A stretch of DNA of 64,000 nucleotides from Deinandra increscens subsp. villosa (GCA_039602395.1 JBCNJP010000017.1:94340713-94404712), one strand, 5' to 3'; numbered from the stretch's first letter, positions 35,645 through 46,860 are shown. The notes: generated by a model not told the origin, from the letters alone. Numbers and translations: made by a program.

Positions 35645-35830
35645 GCACTGAAACCGTACCTTTGGGTGAAACCCTAGGGATGTTGTTGCGTAGTTTGCGA
35701 CGGTCCCAAGCTAGCAACGTAGGAAAGCAACCCATCGTTGATTGATGTCAGTGGTAGTTGTTTGCTATCACCCGTTCGTCGTGATGCTTGGAAGGGACTG
35801 AGTGGACTGTCAAAAGGTGAACCATGATGA
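35645..35830 (-). pseudogene. Harbinger-associated ORF, N-terminal part
   Basis: From ATG at about 35827 the minus strand reads MVHLLTVHSVPSKHHDERV and, past a stop, leads to a Gln-rich stretch that continues across the SIRE insertion as FFQQQYQPFQQSQPMG at about 23860. Position and Gln-rich composition fit the start of the gene. Confidence 0.4.
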
Positions 35831-36165
35831 ATTTTACTCAAAATAAAGTTTAAAAGATATATAATTATTGTAGAAAGAGTAAAAGTTGCGTGACTAAAAC
35901 CGTATAAAATGTGAGGTATTTATAGGTAAATAAAATGTTAAAAAAATAAATTTGACCGTAACGGTCAAAATTTTGGAAAAATGCAAGGGGAGGGGCGCCA
36001 TGCTCATCACGCTCTCTCGATTTTTTTGCTATTATAGCACCTCTGGGGGCGATGTTGGGGCGCCATCAACGAGTTAAAACGCCCACTATGGACATCCTTA
36101 CATTGTTTTGCTTTTATTCTACATTGTATTGTTATAACTACAATTGTTACCTTATAATCGTTGGG

Positions 36166-36679
36166 CACGGCTGGCCCTGAGAACCTAAAATTCTTTTGGG
36201 GCCCTGGACGAAATAAAATTTTGGGCCACAAAAAACTCTAACTTTGGGCGGTCGCAAACCAAATGAAATCATTTTGTTTTAAAATACTAATATTATTATG
36301 TTTTTGGTTATTAATTAAAATGAGTTTTCCTCATATATTTATTATTTCATATAAAATAATAAAATTGTTCTTAAAAAGAGGAGAAAATTTATTATTTCAT
36401 ATAAAATAATAAAATTGTTATTAAAAAGAGAAGAAAAAAAAAAATAAGACAGGCGAACGTTTGAACTCGGGTTTGTGCTTTAGAGGAAACTCCTCACAAC
36501 CATCTTCCACTATGCCAATCACGATTATGTATTTTTTCAACATTCTCAAATTTTCTTTAACATATACATGTAATATAGTTTGAATTATAAAATATACTAA
36601 CTTTTTTATAATTCTGGACCCCTACAAAAATCGAGCCTTGGGCGGTTGCCCACCTTACCCATGTCCAGAGCTGCCCGTG
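36166..36679. mobile_element. hAT-type MITE, 514 bp
   Basis: Termini CACGGCTGGCCCTGAG and (inverted) CACGGGCAGCTCTGGA, flanked by 8-bp duplications TCGTTGGG and TCGTTGAG. Eight-bp TSDs mark hAT elements. A ~55-bp tandem duplication sits at about 36337-36440. No ORF. Confidence 0.8.
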
Positions 36680-36929
36680 TCGTTGAGGGTGTGCTTAGTT
36701 GGGGGTTTGCTCAATTCGTTTCCACCTTCAATTGAAACCGAAACCGAGTTGATTGGTTATTAAGTTTTTAAAAGTGATCTGTTTTGGTTTTCCAGTTTTT
36801 TGTTTTTTCAGTTTTTAAGTGGTTTCAAAACATGTTGCATTGTTAGTCTTTTTACCATTGCAAAATGGTTCCACTCGTATGATCGATTACCATGATCATA
36901 TATATATTTTTTTATCTAGCTCAATGGTT
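36680..36929. other. intergenic or LINE-derived, nothing firm
   Basis: Only short open frames, none with recognisable motifs; possibly the start of the LINE tail that ends at 37092. Confidence 0.3.
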
Positions 36930-37092
36930 TGGTCATCAACACTATTGAACGGTTCCTTCATGTTCTCTTCATCAACATTAATAAGGGGTTTTCTCACCTA
37001 TGGTGAGTTTCCTCCTGATGGGGATTGGAGATGATCGGGTGGGTGGGTAATGCCCCCGTCAGTGATCCAAATTTGCCGTTCAAAAAAAAAAA
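36930..37092 (+). mobile_element. LINE 3' end, 5'-truncated
   Basis: GGTAATGCCCCCGTCAGTGA followed by a TTTGCCGTTC stretch and an 11-A tail (37082-37092) resembles 3' ends of plant LINEs. Without an RT domain this rests on the tail alone. Confidence 0.4.
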
Positions 37093-37098
37093 TAACCA

Positions 37099-37320
37099 GT
37101 ACAACAACAACAATAACATACCCAGTTAAATCTCACCAAATGGGTAGAGTTTGGGGAGGGTTAAAATATGACAAACCTTACCTTTACCCCGAGAGGTAAA
37201 GAGGCTGCAACAAAAGAGACCCCCGACTCGACAAAACCACAAGGCGTAAATATTGGTATTTAACATATACGTAGGCCCAAGTGCAACTCAACGTTAAGAA
37301 CCATAAGAAGACAGTAAATA
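37099..37320 (-). mobile_element. tRNA-derived SINE (Au-like)
   Basis: On the minus strand the stretch has CAGCCTCTTTACCTCTCGGG, GTAAGGTTTGTC, CCTCCCCAAACTCTACCC and a terminal (TTG)n, the order and wording of the widespread plant Au SINE 3' half. The 5' part with pol III boxes is diverged, so that border is approximate. Confidence 0.7.
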
Positions 37321-37808
37321 TCGAATCACAATGCATTGTATACGACTATGCTTGGATGTAAACAACACATGCAAGCAACAAGGAAGCAAAGGAACATACA
37401 AACCTAAAAATCCCTAACCTTTATCCTTCTTCTTCAAACTCTCCTATCATTGATCATGTCTTCAGAAAAGTACAAATCAACTAAATCATGCCTAATTTAG
37501 AGTCTTGCTACTTGATACTTCCATCTACATTTATACAAAACGACACATTATGAATGAACCTGTTACTGTCTAAAAAACAATGAGTTAAGCAAATCCGATT
37601 ATGAATAAACTTAACTGCAATTAGATTGTGGATATGTGTCAATGAGCTCAGAATTATATAATATAAAAAATAAACAAGTAGAACAATTAGATTGTGAATC
37701 CTATTCAAATAATAAAAGAAAGAAACAATTAGAATAATTTAAAGTTTCGAACAAGCCATATCAATCAGATTATTACCTAAATGTTGTAAGCCGGTTCGAG
37801 ATGGTTAG
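37321..37808. other. intergenic, nothing recognised
   Basis: AT-rich, only short frames, no repeat structure seen. Confidence 0.4.
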
Positions 37809-38264
37809 GGGGCGTTTAGTTGTGGAAAATAGGAAGTGTTTTTCATTTTCGTTTTCCAAGAAAACAAGGAAAACAGAAAACGCGTTTAAATTCTATTTTT
37901 TAGAAAATGTTTTCCCGGAAAACAGAAAATAGTGTTTTCTAAATTTTAACTAAAAATGGAAAACACCTTTTTACTGTTTTCTGATTTCTATTTTCGTTTT
38001 TCAAATATATACAAAAGAAAATGTTCTTTAACTTGTCATATGTAAGGAAATCTAATGAAATGTAAAGATAGAAAACAAATAGAAAACAGTTGATTTGAAC
38101 ATGTTTTCTAGTTTTCTAATTTTGAAAATGAAAATTCTAACTTTCAAATTTGAACGCGTTTTCAAAAATTTTCATGTGTTTTCTAGAGATGGAAAACTCA
38201 TTTCATTTTCTAGAAAACTTGAAAATGGAAAACTAGAAAACATTTTCCACAACTAAACGACCCC
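37809..38264. mobile_element. fold-back MITE with ~22-bp terminal inverted repeats
   Basis: GGGGCGTTTAGTTGTGGAAA at the left end is inverted at the right as TTTCCACAACTAAACG-A-CCCC with one inserted base. Much of the interior (GAAAAC/GTTTTC words) can also pair. Length is 456 bp. No clear TSD was found, so the superfamily is open. Confidence 0.75.
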
Positions 38265-38303
38265 GGCCCTAGTCTCTAAATCGATACCCGTAGAGTGGGT
38301 TAG

Positions 38304-38449
38304 TAGAGAGTTTTCATATCATCTTGTTGATGATTGTTTTGGTTTTATTCTCAGATCTATAGAGTTTAGATCTGTTGAGTATCTTGTAATTTCTGGTTTG
38401 TATTCTTTGATTCGAGTGTTAATACTTCAGATATACCATATTTTTGACA
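38304..38449 (+). repeat. 5' LTR fragment (last 146 bp only)
   Basis: Identical to 43866-44011. It lacks the first 342 bp, including the TATA box, yet begins directly after the TSD GTTAG. Confidence 0.93.
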
Positions 38450-38462
38450 TGGTATCAGAGCT
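38450..38462 (+). other. primer binding site, initiator Met tRNA
   Basis: TGGTATCAGAGCT abuts the LTR end (TTTTTGACA). Confidence 0.93.
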
Positions 38463-39221
38463 AATTGCTCTCGATATCTGTTTTTGAGTCATCTCGACTG
38501 TTAGGGTTTAGGATCTGTTGAGATATCATCGTTTTTTTCGTCGATTTGTGTCTCCAACGAACCGATCTGAACTCCGGTAGCGTCCTTCGTGTTTCTGTTA
38601 GAGTTTCGTTCTCTTGGTGGTAACGGCGTTTCAACTCCACACGGTACGAAAGTCTATTTGACCTCTGGTGCCGGTGGTTGCAGTTGGCTCTCCGTCACTG
38701 TCATAAGAGATTTCTTGGCTTCTTGGATCGCTACTGCGTTCTTGTGAGTTGCTGGTCAACCCGTGGAGGAGCACATCCAGATCCGGCAATCCAGGTCGAG
38801 GACGCTGTTGGTCCTGGGTGAAGTTGTTGCTGCGCTGATCGTAGATCTGTAACCCTAAGTGAAGGTTACGGATCTCGATTTGGAAACCCTAACTTGGGTA
38901 ATATTTGGGTGAGATCTCTCCTTGCTTTTATTTTTCTGTTATTAGTTTAATTGCAGTAGCGGCCTGCTGATACCGCTTGTATGTTGTACAAGGGGAGACA
39001 TCCCTTGTCCTTGGTGTTAGTTGATTAGGCTGTTTGTGATATTTGTGGTGTTCTTGTTGATTCTTTGCCTGATCTGTTTTGTTTTAATATCGTTGTGTCT
39101 CAACCTTGTAAAGGTCCTGAACTGCCAGCGTGACTGGTGTGGAACCCTGATCCCTGACTTGGTTGAGTTTGTGTGATTTCTGATTGGTTTTGTGTGCTTA
39201 TTACTTGTTTAATCTGTAAAC
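38463..39221 (+). other. untranslated leader of the Ale element
   Basis: No long frame; it ends at the gag ATG at 39222. The T-rich, stop-rich sequence is typical of a copia leader. Confidence 0.6.
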
Positions 39222-40685
39222 ATGACTGAGCCTGATAAGACTTCATCCTCTGCCACTTTGGTTAGTAAATTGGATGCAAGTGACCCTTTGTATCTGCATG
39301 CTAGTGACTCAAGTCATTTGACCATTATTAGTATAAAACTAAAGGGTTCTGAGAATTATACCCTGTGGGCTAATGCTATGAAGCTTGCCTTACACGTTAA
39401 GAACAAATATGGTTTTATTGATGGTTCTTGCAAAAAATCTGATGATGATGAGGTTTTGAAAAAACAATGGGATAGGTGTAATTCTATTGTGTTGACATGG
39501 ATTCTTAATTCTGTGAGTGAAGATCTGTACTTAGGTCATGTCTATTCTAACTTGGCTTCTGAGGTGTGGACTGAATTAAAAGACACATATGATAAAATTG
39601 ATGGCTCTGTTGTGTTTGATTTGTATCAAAAAATTAATGGTTTTACTCAAGGTGGTTTGTCTGTCACTGAGTATTATCATAAACTTAACATTTTGTGGAA
39701 ACAATTGGATCAGATACTTCAAATACCTACTTGTACGTGTGATGCCTCTAAAAAATACAATGATTTTTCACACTTGATCAAGCTAATGCATTTTTTAATG
39801 GGGTTGGATAGTAGTTATCAATATAAGAAGAAATTTATGAGAACTCCTAACCCTAATCTTAAATGTACACATTGTAATAAGGTGGGGCATACAATAGACA
39901 AGTGTTTTGAAATCATTGGCTATCCTGCCTGGATGAAGTCAAGGGGGGTTCAGTCTAAAAGAGTCAACACATGTGCTGCTAATAATGTTTCTGAATCTAC
40001 TGATAATTCTGGTGTCAATCCTGTTAGTACTCTCACTGCTGATCAGATGTCCAAACTGTTACTTATGTTATCTGAGAGAAATCATGATGGGTCTTCAAGT
40101 AGTCATGTTTCAGGTAGGAGTTTTTGTTTTAATTGTGTGAGTCATAGGGTGTTCATTTTTTCTGGTCAAAATAATTTTGAAGGGAAAAATGGGTGGATTA
40201 TTGACTCTGGGGCTAATCAGCATATGGTTATGACTGATAAAGGCATGACAAATGTTATGGATGTGTCAAATTATAATATTACTGTTAAGCACCCCAATGG
40301 TACAAGTGCCACTGTCACTAAAATTGGTGATTTAAAATTAAATGAGTATGTAACCTTGTATGATGTATTTGTCATGCCTGAATATTGTGTCAATCTTATC
40401 TCTGTGTTTAAACTTGTTAGAGATAGTCGACTGACTGTTAGATTTGATAAAAAATTCTGTTATGTTCAGGATTTGTTAACAAAGAAAGTCCTGGTGACTG
40501 GTAGTCAATATGATGGTTTATATATGTATGGTGAGTCTCTGGTGTCACATTGTGTGTGTAATAGTAGTAAATCTTGTAATCTTTGGCATGCTAGACTTGG
40601 GCATCCATCTGAAATGGCTCTAAAAGTACTTAAGCTTCATTATAAAGTTGGTTTTGATGAATTATCTGCCCCTTGTGATGTGTAG
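39222..40685 (+). pseudogene. Gag-protease-pre-integrase, internally deleted and frameshifted
   Basis: From ATG at 39222: Gag core (NYTLWANAMKLAL, LASEVWTELKDTYDK), a shortened segment after MGLDSSYQ, zinc knuckle CTHCNKVGHTIDKC (CX2CX4HX4C, near 39864-39905), protease loop IIDSGANQH (Asp 40203-40205), and pre-integrase LWHARLGHPSEM. The usual spacer between Gag core and knuckle is missing, suggesting an internal deletion. A frame change near 40680 in a GATGTGTAGG stretch creates a TAG, after which the integrase frame takes over. Confidence 0.87.
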
Positions 40686-41639
40686 GGCTAAACAACATAG
40701 AGAACATTTTCCTCTGAGTGATCATAAAAGCAATCAGTTAGGGGAATTAGTGCACTTGGATGTGTGGGGACCTTATAAAACTCCAAGTAGAGAAGGATAT
40801 AAGTATTTTCTGACTGTTGTTGATGATTTTTCCAGAGCTGTATGGGTGTTTCTGTTAAAACATAAAGATGAAGTGTTTTCAAACATACAATTGTTTTGTA
40901 ACTTTGTTGAAAATCAATTTAACAAGAAAATTAAGTCTTTTAGAAGTGATAATGGAACTGAGTTTGTTAATAAACAAATGTCAGAATTTTTAAATGCCAA
41001 GGGGATTGTTCATCAAACAACTTGTGTCTATACTCCTCAACAAAATGGTATTGTTGAAAGAAAGCATAGACACTTGTTGAATTTTGCTAGAGCCTTATTA
41101 TTTCAGAGTAAATTGCCTCTTAGATTTTGGAGTGAATGTGTGTTGACTGCTGCTTATTTGATTAATAGAACTCCTTCTTCTGTGCTAGGTGGAAAAACTC
41201 CTTATGAGTTGGTTTATGGCTTCAAACCTTCACTAAGTCACCTTAGAATTTTTGGCTGCCTTTGTTTCAGTACAGTTTTAAATAACCCAAATAAATTTGG
41301 CTCTCATGCTGAAAAATGTGTTTTCATTGGATACTCTAATACAAAGAAGGGTTACAAATTATGGAGTCTTGATAATAAACAAATTTTGTTTTCAAGAGAT
41401 GTAAGATTTTATGAATCAATCTTCCCTTTTCAAATTCAAAGTGAGTCCCATACTTTGGGTGAATTAATAGTGTCAGATTCTGATACTATAAGGTTTTTTG
41501 ACTTGTATGATTCAATTGGTTTTCAAGATTCTAGGGGTGACGGTGGTCCCGATGATGAGACTCCAAAGAGGGACTTCCCTCATCATGGACCTCAGTCACC
41601 GAGGGTGACTCCTGAGTCTACTGCAGGGGGGGGGGGGGG
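40686..41639 (+). pseudogene. integrase segment of the Ale element
   Basis: This frame opens upstream at 40648 and overlaps the previous one. It shows HLDVWGPYKT (first Asp), SDNGTEF (Asp 40948-40950) and GIVERKH (Glu 41056-41058), with D35E spacing, then FWSECVLTAAYLINR. The domain looks intact. The frame is lost at a run of fourteen G (41626-41639). Confidence 0.88.
41626..41639 (+). repeat. poly-G run (14 G) at the integrase/RT frame change
   Basis: Homopolymer between CTGCA and CAGG; its length decides whether the two pol frames are joined. Confidence 0.9.
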
Positions 41640-43537
41640 CAGGAAATGGTAATGACGCTTTACCCAGTAGCTCAGGATCACCCTCAGGAAGGGCTGAGGG
41701 TGGTGAGGATAATGAGGAAAACATAGAAACTGTTCAAACTGTTCACAATGAAACAGTTCAAAATGAAACAGTTGGGTCTGAGGGATGTGATAATTCGCAT
41801 ATGCCATCTGTCACTCTTAGAAGGTCTGGTAGGGTGTCAACTTTACCTAAAAATTTGAATGACTTTGTTGTAGAGGGTAAAGTTAAGTATGGCATTGAGA
41901 AGGTTGTAAATTACTCAAATCTGTCTTTAGAAAATAAATGCTTTGCTACAAGTTTAAATAAAAGCAGTGAGCCAAACAACTATTTTGAAGCTTCTAAAGA
42001 TCCTAATTGGATTGCTGCTATGAATGATGAAATAGAGGCTTTACATAGAAATAATACTTGGACTTTAGTTGACTTGCCTAAAAATAGAAAACCAATAGGA
42101 TGTAAATGGATTTATAAAATAAAATACAAGTCATCAGGTGAAATTGAAAGATATAAAGCTAGGCTTGTTGCCAAGGGGTATAGCCAGAAAGAGGGTATTG
42201 ATTATGATGAAACATTTTCTCCTATAGTGAAAATGGTAACTGTTAGGTGTGTCTTAACTATAACTGTGTGTTATAAATGGCCTCTTTATCAGTTAGATAT
42301 TAATAATGCTTTTCTATATGGAAATTTAAATGAAGAAGTCTACATGTCTTTACCACCAGGCTATTACTCTGTAAATGAAACTAAAGTGTGCAAGTTGAAT
42401 AGATCTCTTTATGGGCTGAAACAGGCCCCAAGAATGTGGTATGAAAGATTAGTTGCTGTGTTATATGATTTAAATTTTGTTCAAAGCAAGTGTGATCATT
42501 CTCTGTTTGTAATGTCTGTCAAAGATGTGTTTGTCATTTTGCTTGTATATGTTGATGATATTGTTATTACTGGGAACAACACTACAGAAATAGAAAATGT
42601 TAAAAAAGCATTTAATTCTAAATTTAGAATTAAAGATCTAGGCAGTCTTAAATATTTTCTTGGAATTGAGGTAATTCATACGGATAATGGTTTATGTCTT
42701 TCTCAACGGAAATATTGTCTTGAGTTATTAATGGAATATGGTATGACCGGCAGTAAGCCTGTTAGTTGTCCGATTGAGCAAAATTATGCTCTTTCTAGCT
42801 TGTGTGGAAAAAACACTTCTGTTTTAAGTAGTGTAACAGGTTATCAAAAACTCATTGGCAAATTGATTTATCTGTCACATACTAGACCAGATATTGCCTA
42901 TTCTGTTCATTTTTTAAGTCAGTTTATGCATGAACCAACATCTGCTCATTTGCAAATAGCTATGAGATTGCTTAGATATCTTAAAAAGTCTCCTGGTATG
43001 GGAATTAGTATTTCCAAAGGTGATTTAAACAGTGTTAAAGTGTTCACAGATTCTGATTGGGCAAAATGTTTGCACACCAGAAAATCTGTGACGGGTTTTT
43101 GTGTTTTTTTGGGTAATACTTTAGTATCATGGAAAAGCAAAAAACAAAACACCATATCTAGGTCTACAGCTAAAGCTGAATATAGAGCTATGTGTGCTGG
43201 TACCTGTGAGGTTATGTGGCTCATTAATCTGTTAAGTGAGTTAAATATAACTGTGTCTTTGCCTGTTCCTCTTTTATGTGATAACACTGCTGCCATCTCT
43301 ATATCTGCTAATCCTGTATTTCATGATCGCACAAAGCATTTTGAACTAGATTTGTATTTTCTGCGTGACCAAATAATGAAGGGATGTATTAAAGCTGTTA
43401 GTGTGAGTTCTAAAGCTCAAGTAGCTGATTTGTTTACTAAAGGTTTATTAATTCAACAGCATGAAAATTTTTGCTCTAAGCTTAATATGATTGATGTTTT
43501 TGCCAATAAAACTCAGGGGGGGGTGTTAAAAATATAG
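41640..43537 (+). pseudogene. reverse transcriptase and RNase H segment of the Ale element
   Basis: After the poly-G frame change the protein continues through a Glu/Val/Thr-rich linker (ETVQTVHNETVQNETV), then RT (KWIYKIKYKSSGEIERYKAR, LYGLKQAPRMWYERL, YVDD at 42548-42559) and RNase H (FTDSDWAKC, SRSTAKAEYRAM, HDRTKHFELD) to TAG at 43535-43537. No stop occurs from the poly-G tract onward. In RNase H the usual TAEAEY Glu reads Lys (TAKAEY); the following Glu is present. Confidence 0.9.
43515..43523 (+). other. polypurine tract
   Basis: AGGGGGGGG immediately before LTR start TGTTAAAAAT. Confidence 0.88.
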
Positions 43538-44011
43538 AGTTATATTTTTTGTATGAGTTTCATGTCTCGTTTTATTGGTTATTTTATGTTTGTTGCAGGT
43601 GCCATTGGGCCTGTTGGCCCATGGCCCAGGTGGCTGTTAAATTGGGCTGGAGCTTGTGTTGCTGTTCGAGGGCATCAGTTGGCTCGAGGATATAAGGCTT
43701 CTTTTGTGGCAGCTAGGGTTAAGAAGAAAAAAGGAGTTTTGAGTTACACCGGTGTGCTTCTCAGGTTCTCTCGTCGACAACTCTCATCGCTGGTCTAGGG
43801 TTTCTTCTGAGGATTCATCTAATCTTGATGAGTCCGTCTTCCCGTTAGATCGTAGTGATTCTGTGTAGAGAGTTTTCATATCATCTTGTTGATGATTGTT
43901 TTGGTTTTATTCTCAGATCTATAGAGTTTAGATCTGTTGAGTATCTTGTAATTTCTGGTTTGTATTCTTTGATTCGAGTGTTAATACTTCAGATATACCA
44001 TATTTTTGACA
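43524..44011 (+). repeat. full 3' LTR of the Ale element
   Basis: 488 bp, TGTTAAAAATAT...ATATTTTTGACA. A TATA-like GATATAAGG lies at about 43689-43697, which would place the transcript start near 43720, upstream of the point where the 5' LTR copy is cut. Confidence 0.93.
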
Positions 44012-44016
44012 GTTAG

Positions 44017-44924
44017 GCTCCAAAAACTATGAGAGAATTAGACAAGCAAGCTTGGTTCAATTTTCTTTTTACTTTTATTTAACCAAAACTACTTTAAATA
44101 CAAAAACAAACATAATAAACTACTGCTCCGAAACAAAAGAAAACATGGGAAAAGTGTTAGCAAAAACTAAGGAAGAAGCAATTAAAGGGATCATGGTAGG
44201 CATGCATGCAACAAAGTGAATGTGGGTATTGCTTGAAGAGTTAGAGCAGAATTAGTCTTCTAGCCTTCTGGGTCGGGTCATATTCATGGGTACATATCAC
44301 TAAATCACCGAGAAAAGTTAAACGAATGGTGAAACATAATTTTGGGAACCACTGAAGTTTCGAACAAGCAATCTCTAATGAGTTAATACTTATAATTACC
44401 GGATTTGTCTATTGAGTAAAGCACTGATGAAGACTAATGATATAACTCGTAGAATAGGTCAGGCTAAAAAGAACATAGCTGAGAGGATTAGAGTAAATAA
44501 CTTGCATCAGTTTTCTTCTCTAATTACTTTCAATGCAAAGCTTACAATTTATTAAAAAAGAAAAAAAAAGACTAAACATGGATCCCAATTTTATGCTACA
44601 AATGGGAAAATGGATATACTTTAGGCATACAAAAACAAACGTGGGAAATGAAATAACAACTTTGAATTGTTACACCCGATAGACTTTTTGACTGGTTAGG
44701 GGTCTTTAACCGGGTCAGAAACAGGTCGGGTCTTCTAGGTTAGGTTAATAGTAACGTGAGCCGAATCAATACTTCCATCCTAAAAAATGTCATTGTCTTC
44801 AAGGACGGTATGAAATCCCATCTGGGTCACCATTCGACTTTTCCAAATGCATTCGGTGTGCTGATAACAAGCCACTATAAGATCACTGATCGATACATTT
44901 GATGTACACGTTATTAGATATAAA
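44017..44924. other. intergenic, nothing recognised
   Basis: No coding frame, RNA gene or bounded repeat detected in this AT-rich stretch. Confidence 0.4.
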
Positions 44925-45396
44925 GGTTGTGTTTGGCGCGCCATAAGCTAGCTTATAAGCTAGCTTATCAGCTAGCTTATAAGCTAGCTTTTTGACGTTA
45001 CCAAACGGAGCTTTTTGAAAAAGCTAGTTATTTTTAAAAGCCCCGTTTGGTAACATCAAAAAGCTAGCTTATAAGCTAGCTTATAAGCTAGCTTTTAAAA
45101 AGCTAGTTGGAGTAGCTTTTCAACTAGCTTTTATAATATTTCCAGTTTTACCCTTTCCTAATATTTTGTTTTTAAATTTTAATTTATTTATATACATGTA
45201 CTTTTATGTCATTTTACATTTTTCAGCTAGCTTATCAGCTAGTTTTTACCAAACGTTATTTTTTATCAGCTAGCTTATATTTTATCAGCTAGAAGCTAGC
45301 TTATCAGCTAGCAGCTAGCTTATCAGCTGGCTTATCAGCTAGCAGCTAGCTTATCAGCTAGCAGCTAGCTTTTCAGCTAGTGCGCCAAACAGAGCC
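44925..45396. mobile_element. fold-back element with AGCTAGCTTATA arrays
   Basis: Outer inverted ends GGTTGTGTTTGGCGCGC and GGCTCTGTTTGGCGCAC (right end read inverted). A second, internal inverted pair, GTTACCAAACGG...CCGTTTGGTAAC, spans about 44996-45056. Between and beyond are many GCTAGCTTAT-A/C units. No clear TSD. The internal pair looks like the end of another copy of the same family, giving a hairpin within a hairpin. Confidence 0.75.
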
Positions 45397-45697
45397 AAAT
45401 TATGCTATAAATGCATCTGACATGAGTACATAATATATTATTTAGCCGTTTTCTATAGTTATGAATAAGATGAGCTCAACATGAGTCAATCCTTAAATTA
45501 TTTTTGTGGACTATTCTATTTATGTTTTAGTGAATAAAGTAAATTAAAATAGAAAAAAAAGTGAAATATATTTGATGATGTTTTCGTGAAACACAGGAAC
45601 CAAAGAGCAAAAAGAAAATATGTTTTGATTTGGATTTATAACTCACGTGGGCCACATTACGTATAAGAAGATTACATTTGGGCTTGAGGAACCCATA
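45397..45697. other. intergenic, nothing recognised
   Basis: AT-rich; no frame or repeat beyond the start of the integrase fragment on the minus strand. Confidence 0.4.
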
Positions 45698-46204
45698 TCA
45701 CAGTATCACACACACAAAACGGTGGAGCAAATCAAAAGTGAACACATGACGCTTTCTGGGGCTGTAATATCGACATCTTTTTTGATTAACTCCATAGCCA
45801 ATAAAGACACATTTTTGGGCATAGGGATCGAGTTTATTTCGTTCAGTCTTAGGTATATGAAAAAAGACAGAGCAACCAAATACTCGTGGAGGAATAGTGA
45901 GTGTGGCCGGGAGTTGTGTAAATTTGGACAAGGTTTGGAGAGGGGTTTTGAATTCAAGAGCTTTGGTTGGGAGTCGGTTTATGAGATAGGTGGCAGTAGC
46001 AAGGGCTTCGGGCCAAAATGATTTAGGAACTTGAGATTCAATTAGAAGTGCACAGGTTATTTCAAGGAGAATCTGATTTTTCCGTTCAGCTACACCGTTT
46101 TGTTTAGGTGTATGTGGACATGTGATCTGATGGATTATCCCTTTTTCTTGATAAAACTGTTTCATGGTGGAGTTCACAAATTCTCCTCCATTATACTGAC
46201 CTGG
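45698..46204 (-). pseudogene. copia integrase fragment
   Basis: The minus strand encodes YNGGEFVNSTMKQFYQEKG, HTPKQNGVAERKNQ (catalytic Glu), FWPEALATATYLINRLPT and AQKCVFIGYGVNQK. Only this part of integrase is present. The Asp-containing TDNGGEF is garbled, with a one-base shift just before NGGEF. The fragment ends where the LTR at 46205 begins. It differs from the SIRE and Ale elements here, so it is a third copia family. Confidence 0.88.
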
Positions 46205-46860
46205 TGTCTGTGGTAAGTGTTTTGGTCAAAAATTCACTTAGGAATCCTGTATTCCAAACTTAGATTGTGAGGTAGTGTGCTTAACTATCAAATGAGTAAG
46301 TAATCCAAGTTAGGATGATAACACAAGGATTTTAGCGAGGAAAACTCCAGAATCCTTCGAGTTGCCTCTAGGAATCCTGGATAAAAACCTCGGGTGCCGG
46401 CTGGAAAACCGACACCAAGTCAATGTTATTAATGATCAAGCAATTCGTTACAACGGGTTGGAGGTTTGATCGATCAAAGCTAAGTGTTACAATGATTTGT
46501 ATTCGTAATCAAGCTAATGTAAATGTGTTGTGTGTGTTCCTATTGATCGAGTCCTCGTTTATATAACAAACTAACAACTAACTAACTATCCGGGATTCCC
46601 GGGATCCTCTTTCTCCACTTCTCTTGACCGTTGAAGGAGATGCGACCCACTCTTCCACGTGCTAGTTAGTTTTAGACCGAGTCTTCAGGAGGTGGTTAGG
46701 CTCCATAACGTTCCTGAAAACAAATAAAGCACATGGCAAAAATAAGGGTTAGTCGATAATAAAATTTCAGGATACCTGACTGGACAGGATTCCCAAACCA
46801 TAGCGAGATTCCTAGTCTTACGCAGCTTCTCTGTGAGCATCCTGAAATTGACCCCTAACA
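46205..46860 (-). repeat. LTR, probably solo, minus strand
   Basis: In the minus sense it starts TGTTAGGGGTCAATTTC and ends CCACAGACA. It contains GTTATATAAACG (TATA) and a GAGGTTTTTATCC and TTTTCCTCGCTAAAATCC stretch typical of plant copia LTRs. Flanks CCTGG and ATTGC give no TSD, so the neighbourhood has been rearranged or the borders are slightly off. Confidence 0.6.

Larger units (their letters stand above)
20098..36097 (-). mobile_element. PIF/Harbinger-like DNA transposon, heavily interrupted
   Basis: TTA flanks both ends (20095-20097, 36098-36100). The termini GACTATCTGTAATGG and, inverted, GGATGTCCATAGTGG match at 10 of 15 positions. Within is a minus-strand gene with Myb/SANT-like and NAM-associated features, the usual companion ORF of plant PIF/Harbinger elements. 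Removing two nested LTR insertions leaves about 1.7 kb. No DDE transposase gene was found, so it is a non-autonomous or gutted copy. Confidence 0.6.
38304..44011 (+). mobile_element. Ale/Retrofit-type Ty1/copia element with truncated 5' LTR
   Basis: The element runs from a 146-bp LTR fragment through primer site, gag-pol frames and purine tract to a full 488-bp 3' LTR. The 146-bp overlap between the two LTRs is identical. Exact GTTAG repeats flank it (38299-38303, 44012-44016). Gag wording (LTIISIKLKGSENYTLWANAM) fits the Ale/Retrofit lineage. Frameshifts and a gag deletion make it non-autonomous. Confidence 0.93.

Noticed and set aside
37809..38303. Start of the Ale 5' LTR placed inside the fold-back MITE
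   Set aside because: This sequence does not match the first 342 bp of the 3' LTR; the LTR match begins only at 38304.
45647..46021. Plus-strand 124-codon frame
   Set aside because: It is the shadow of the minus-strand copia integrase fragment, which has clear motifs.
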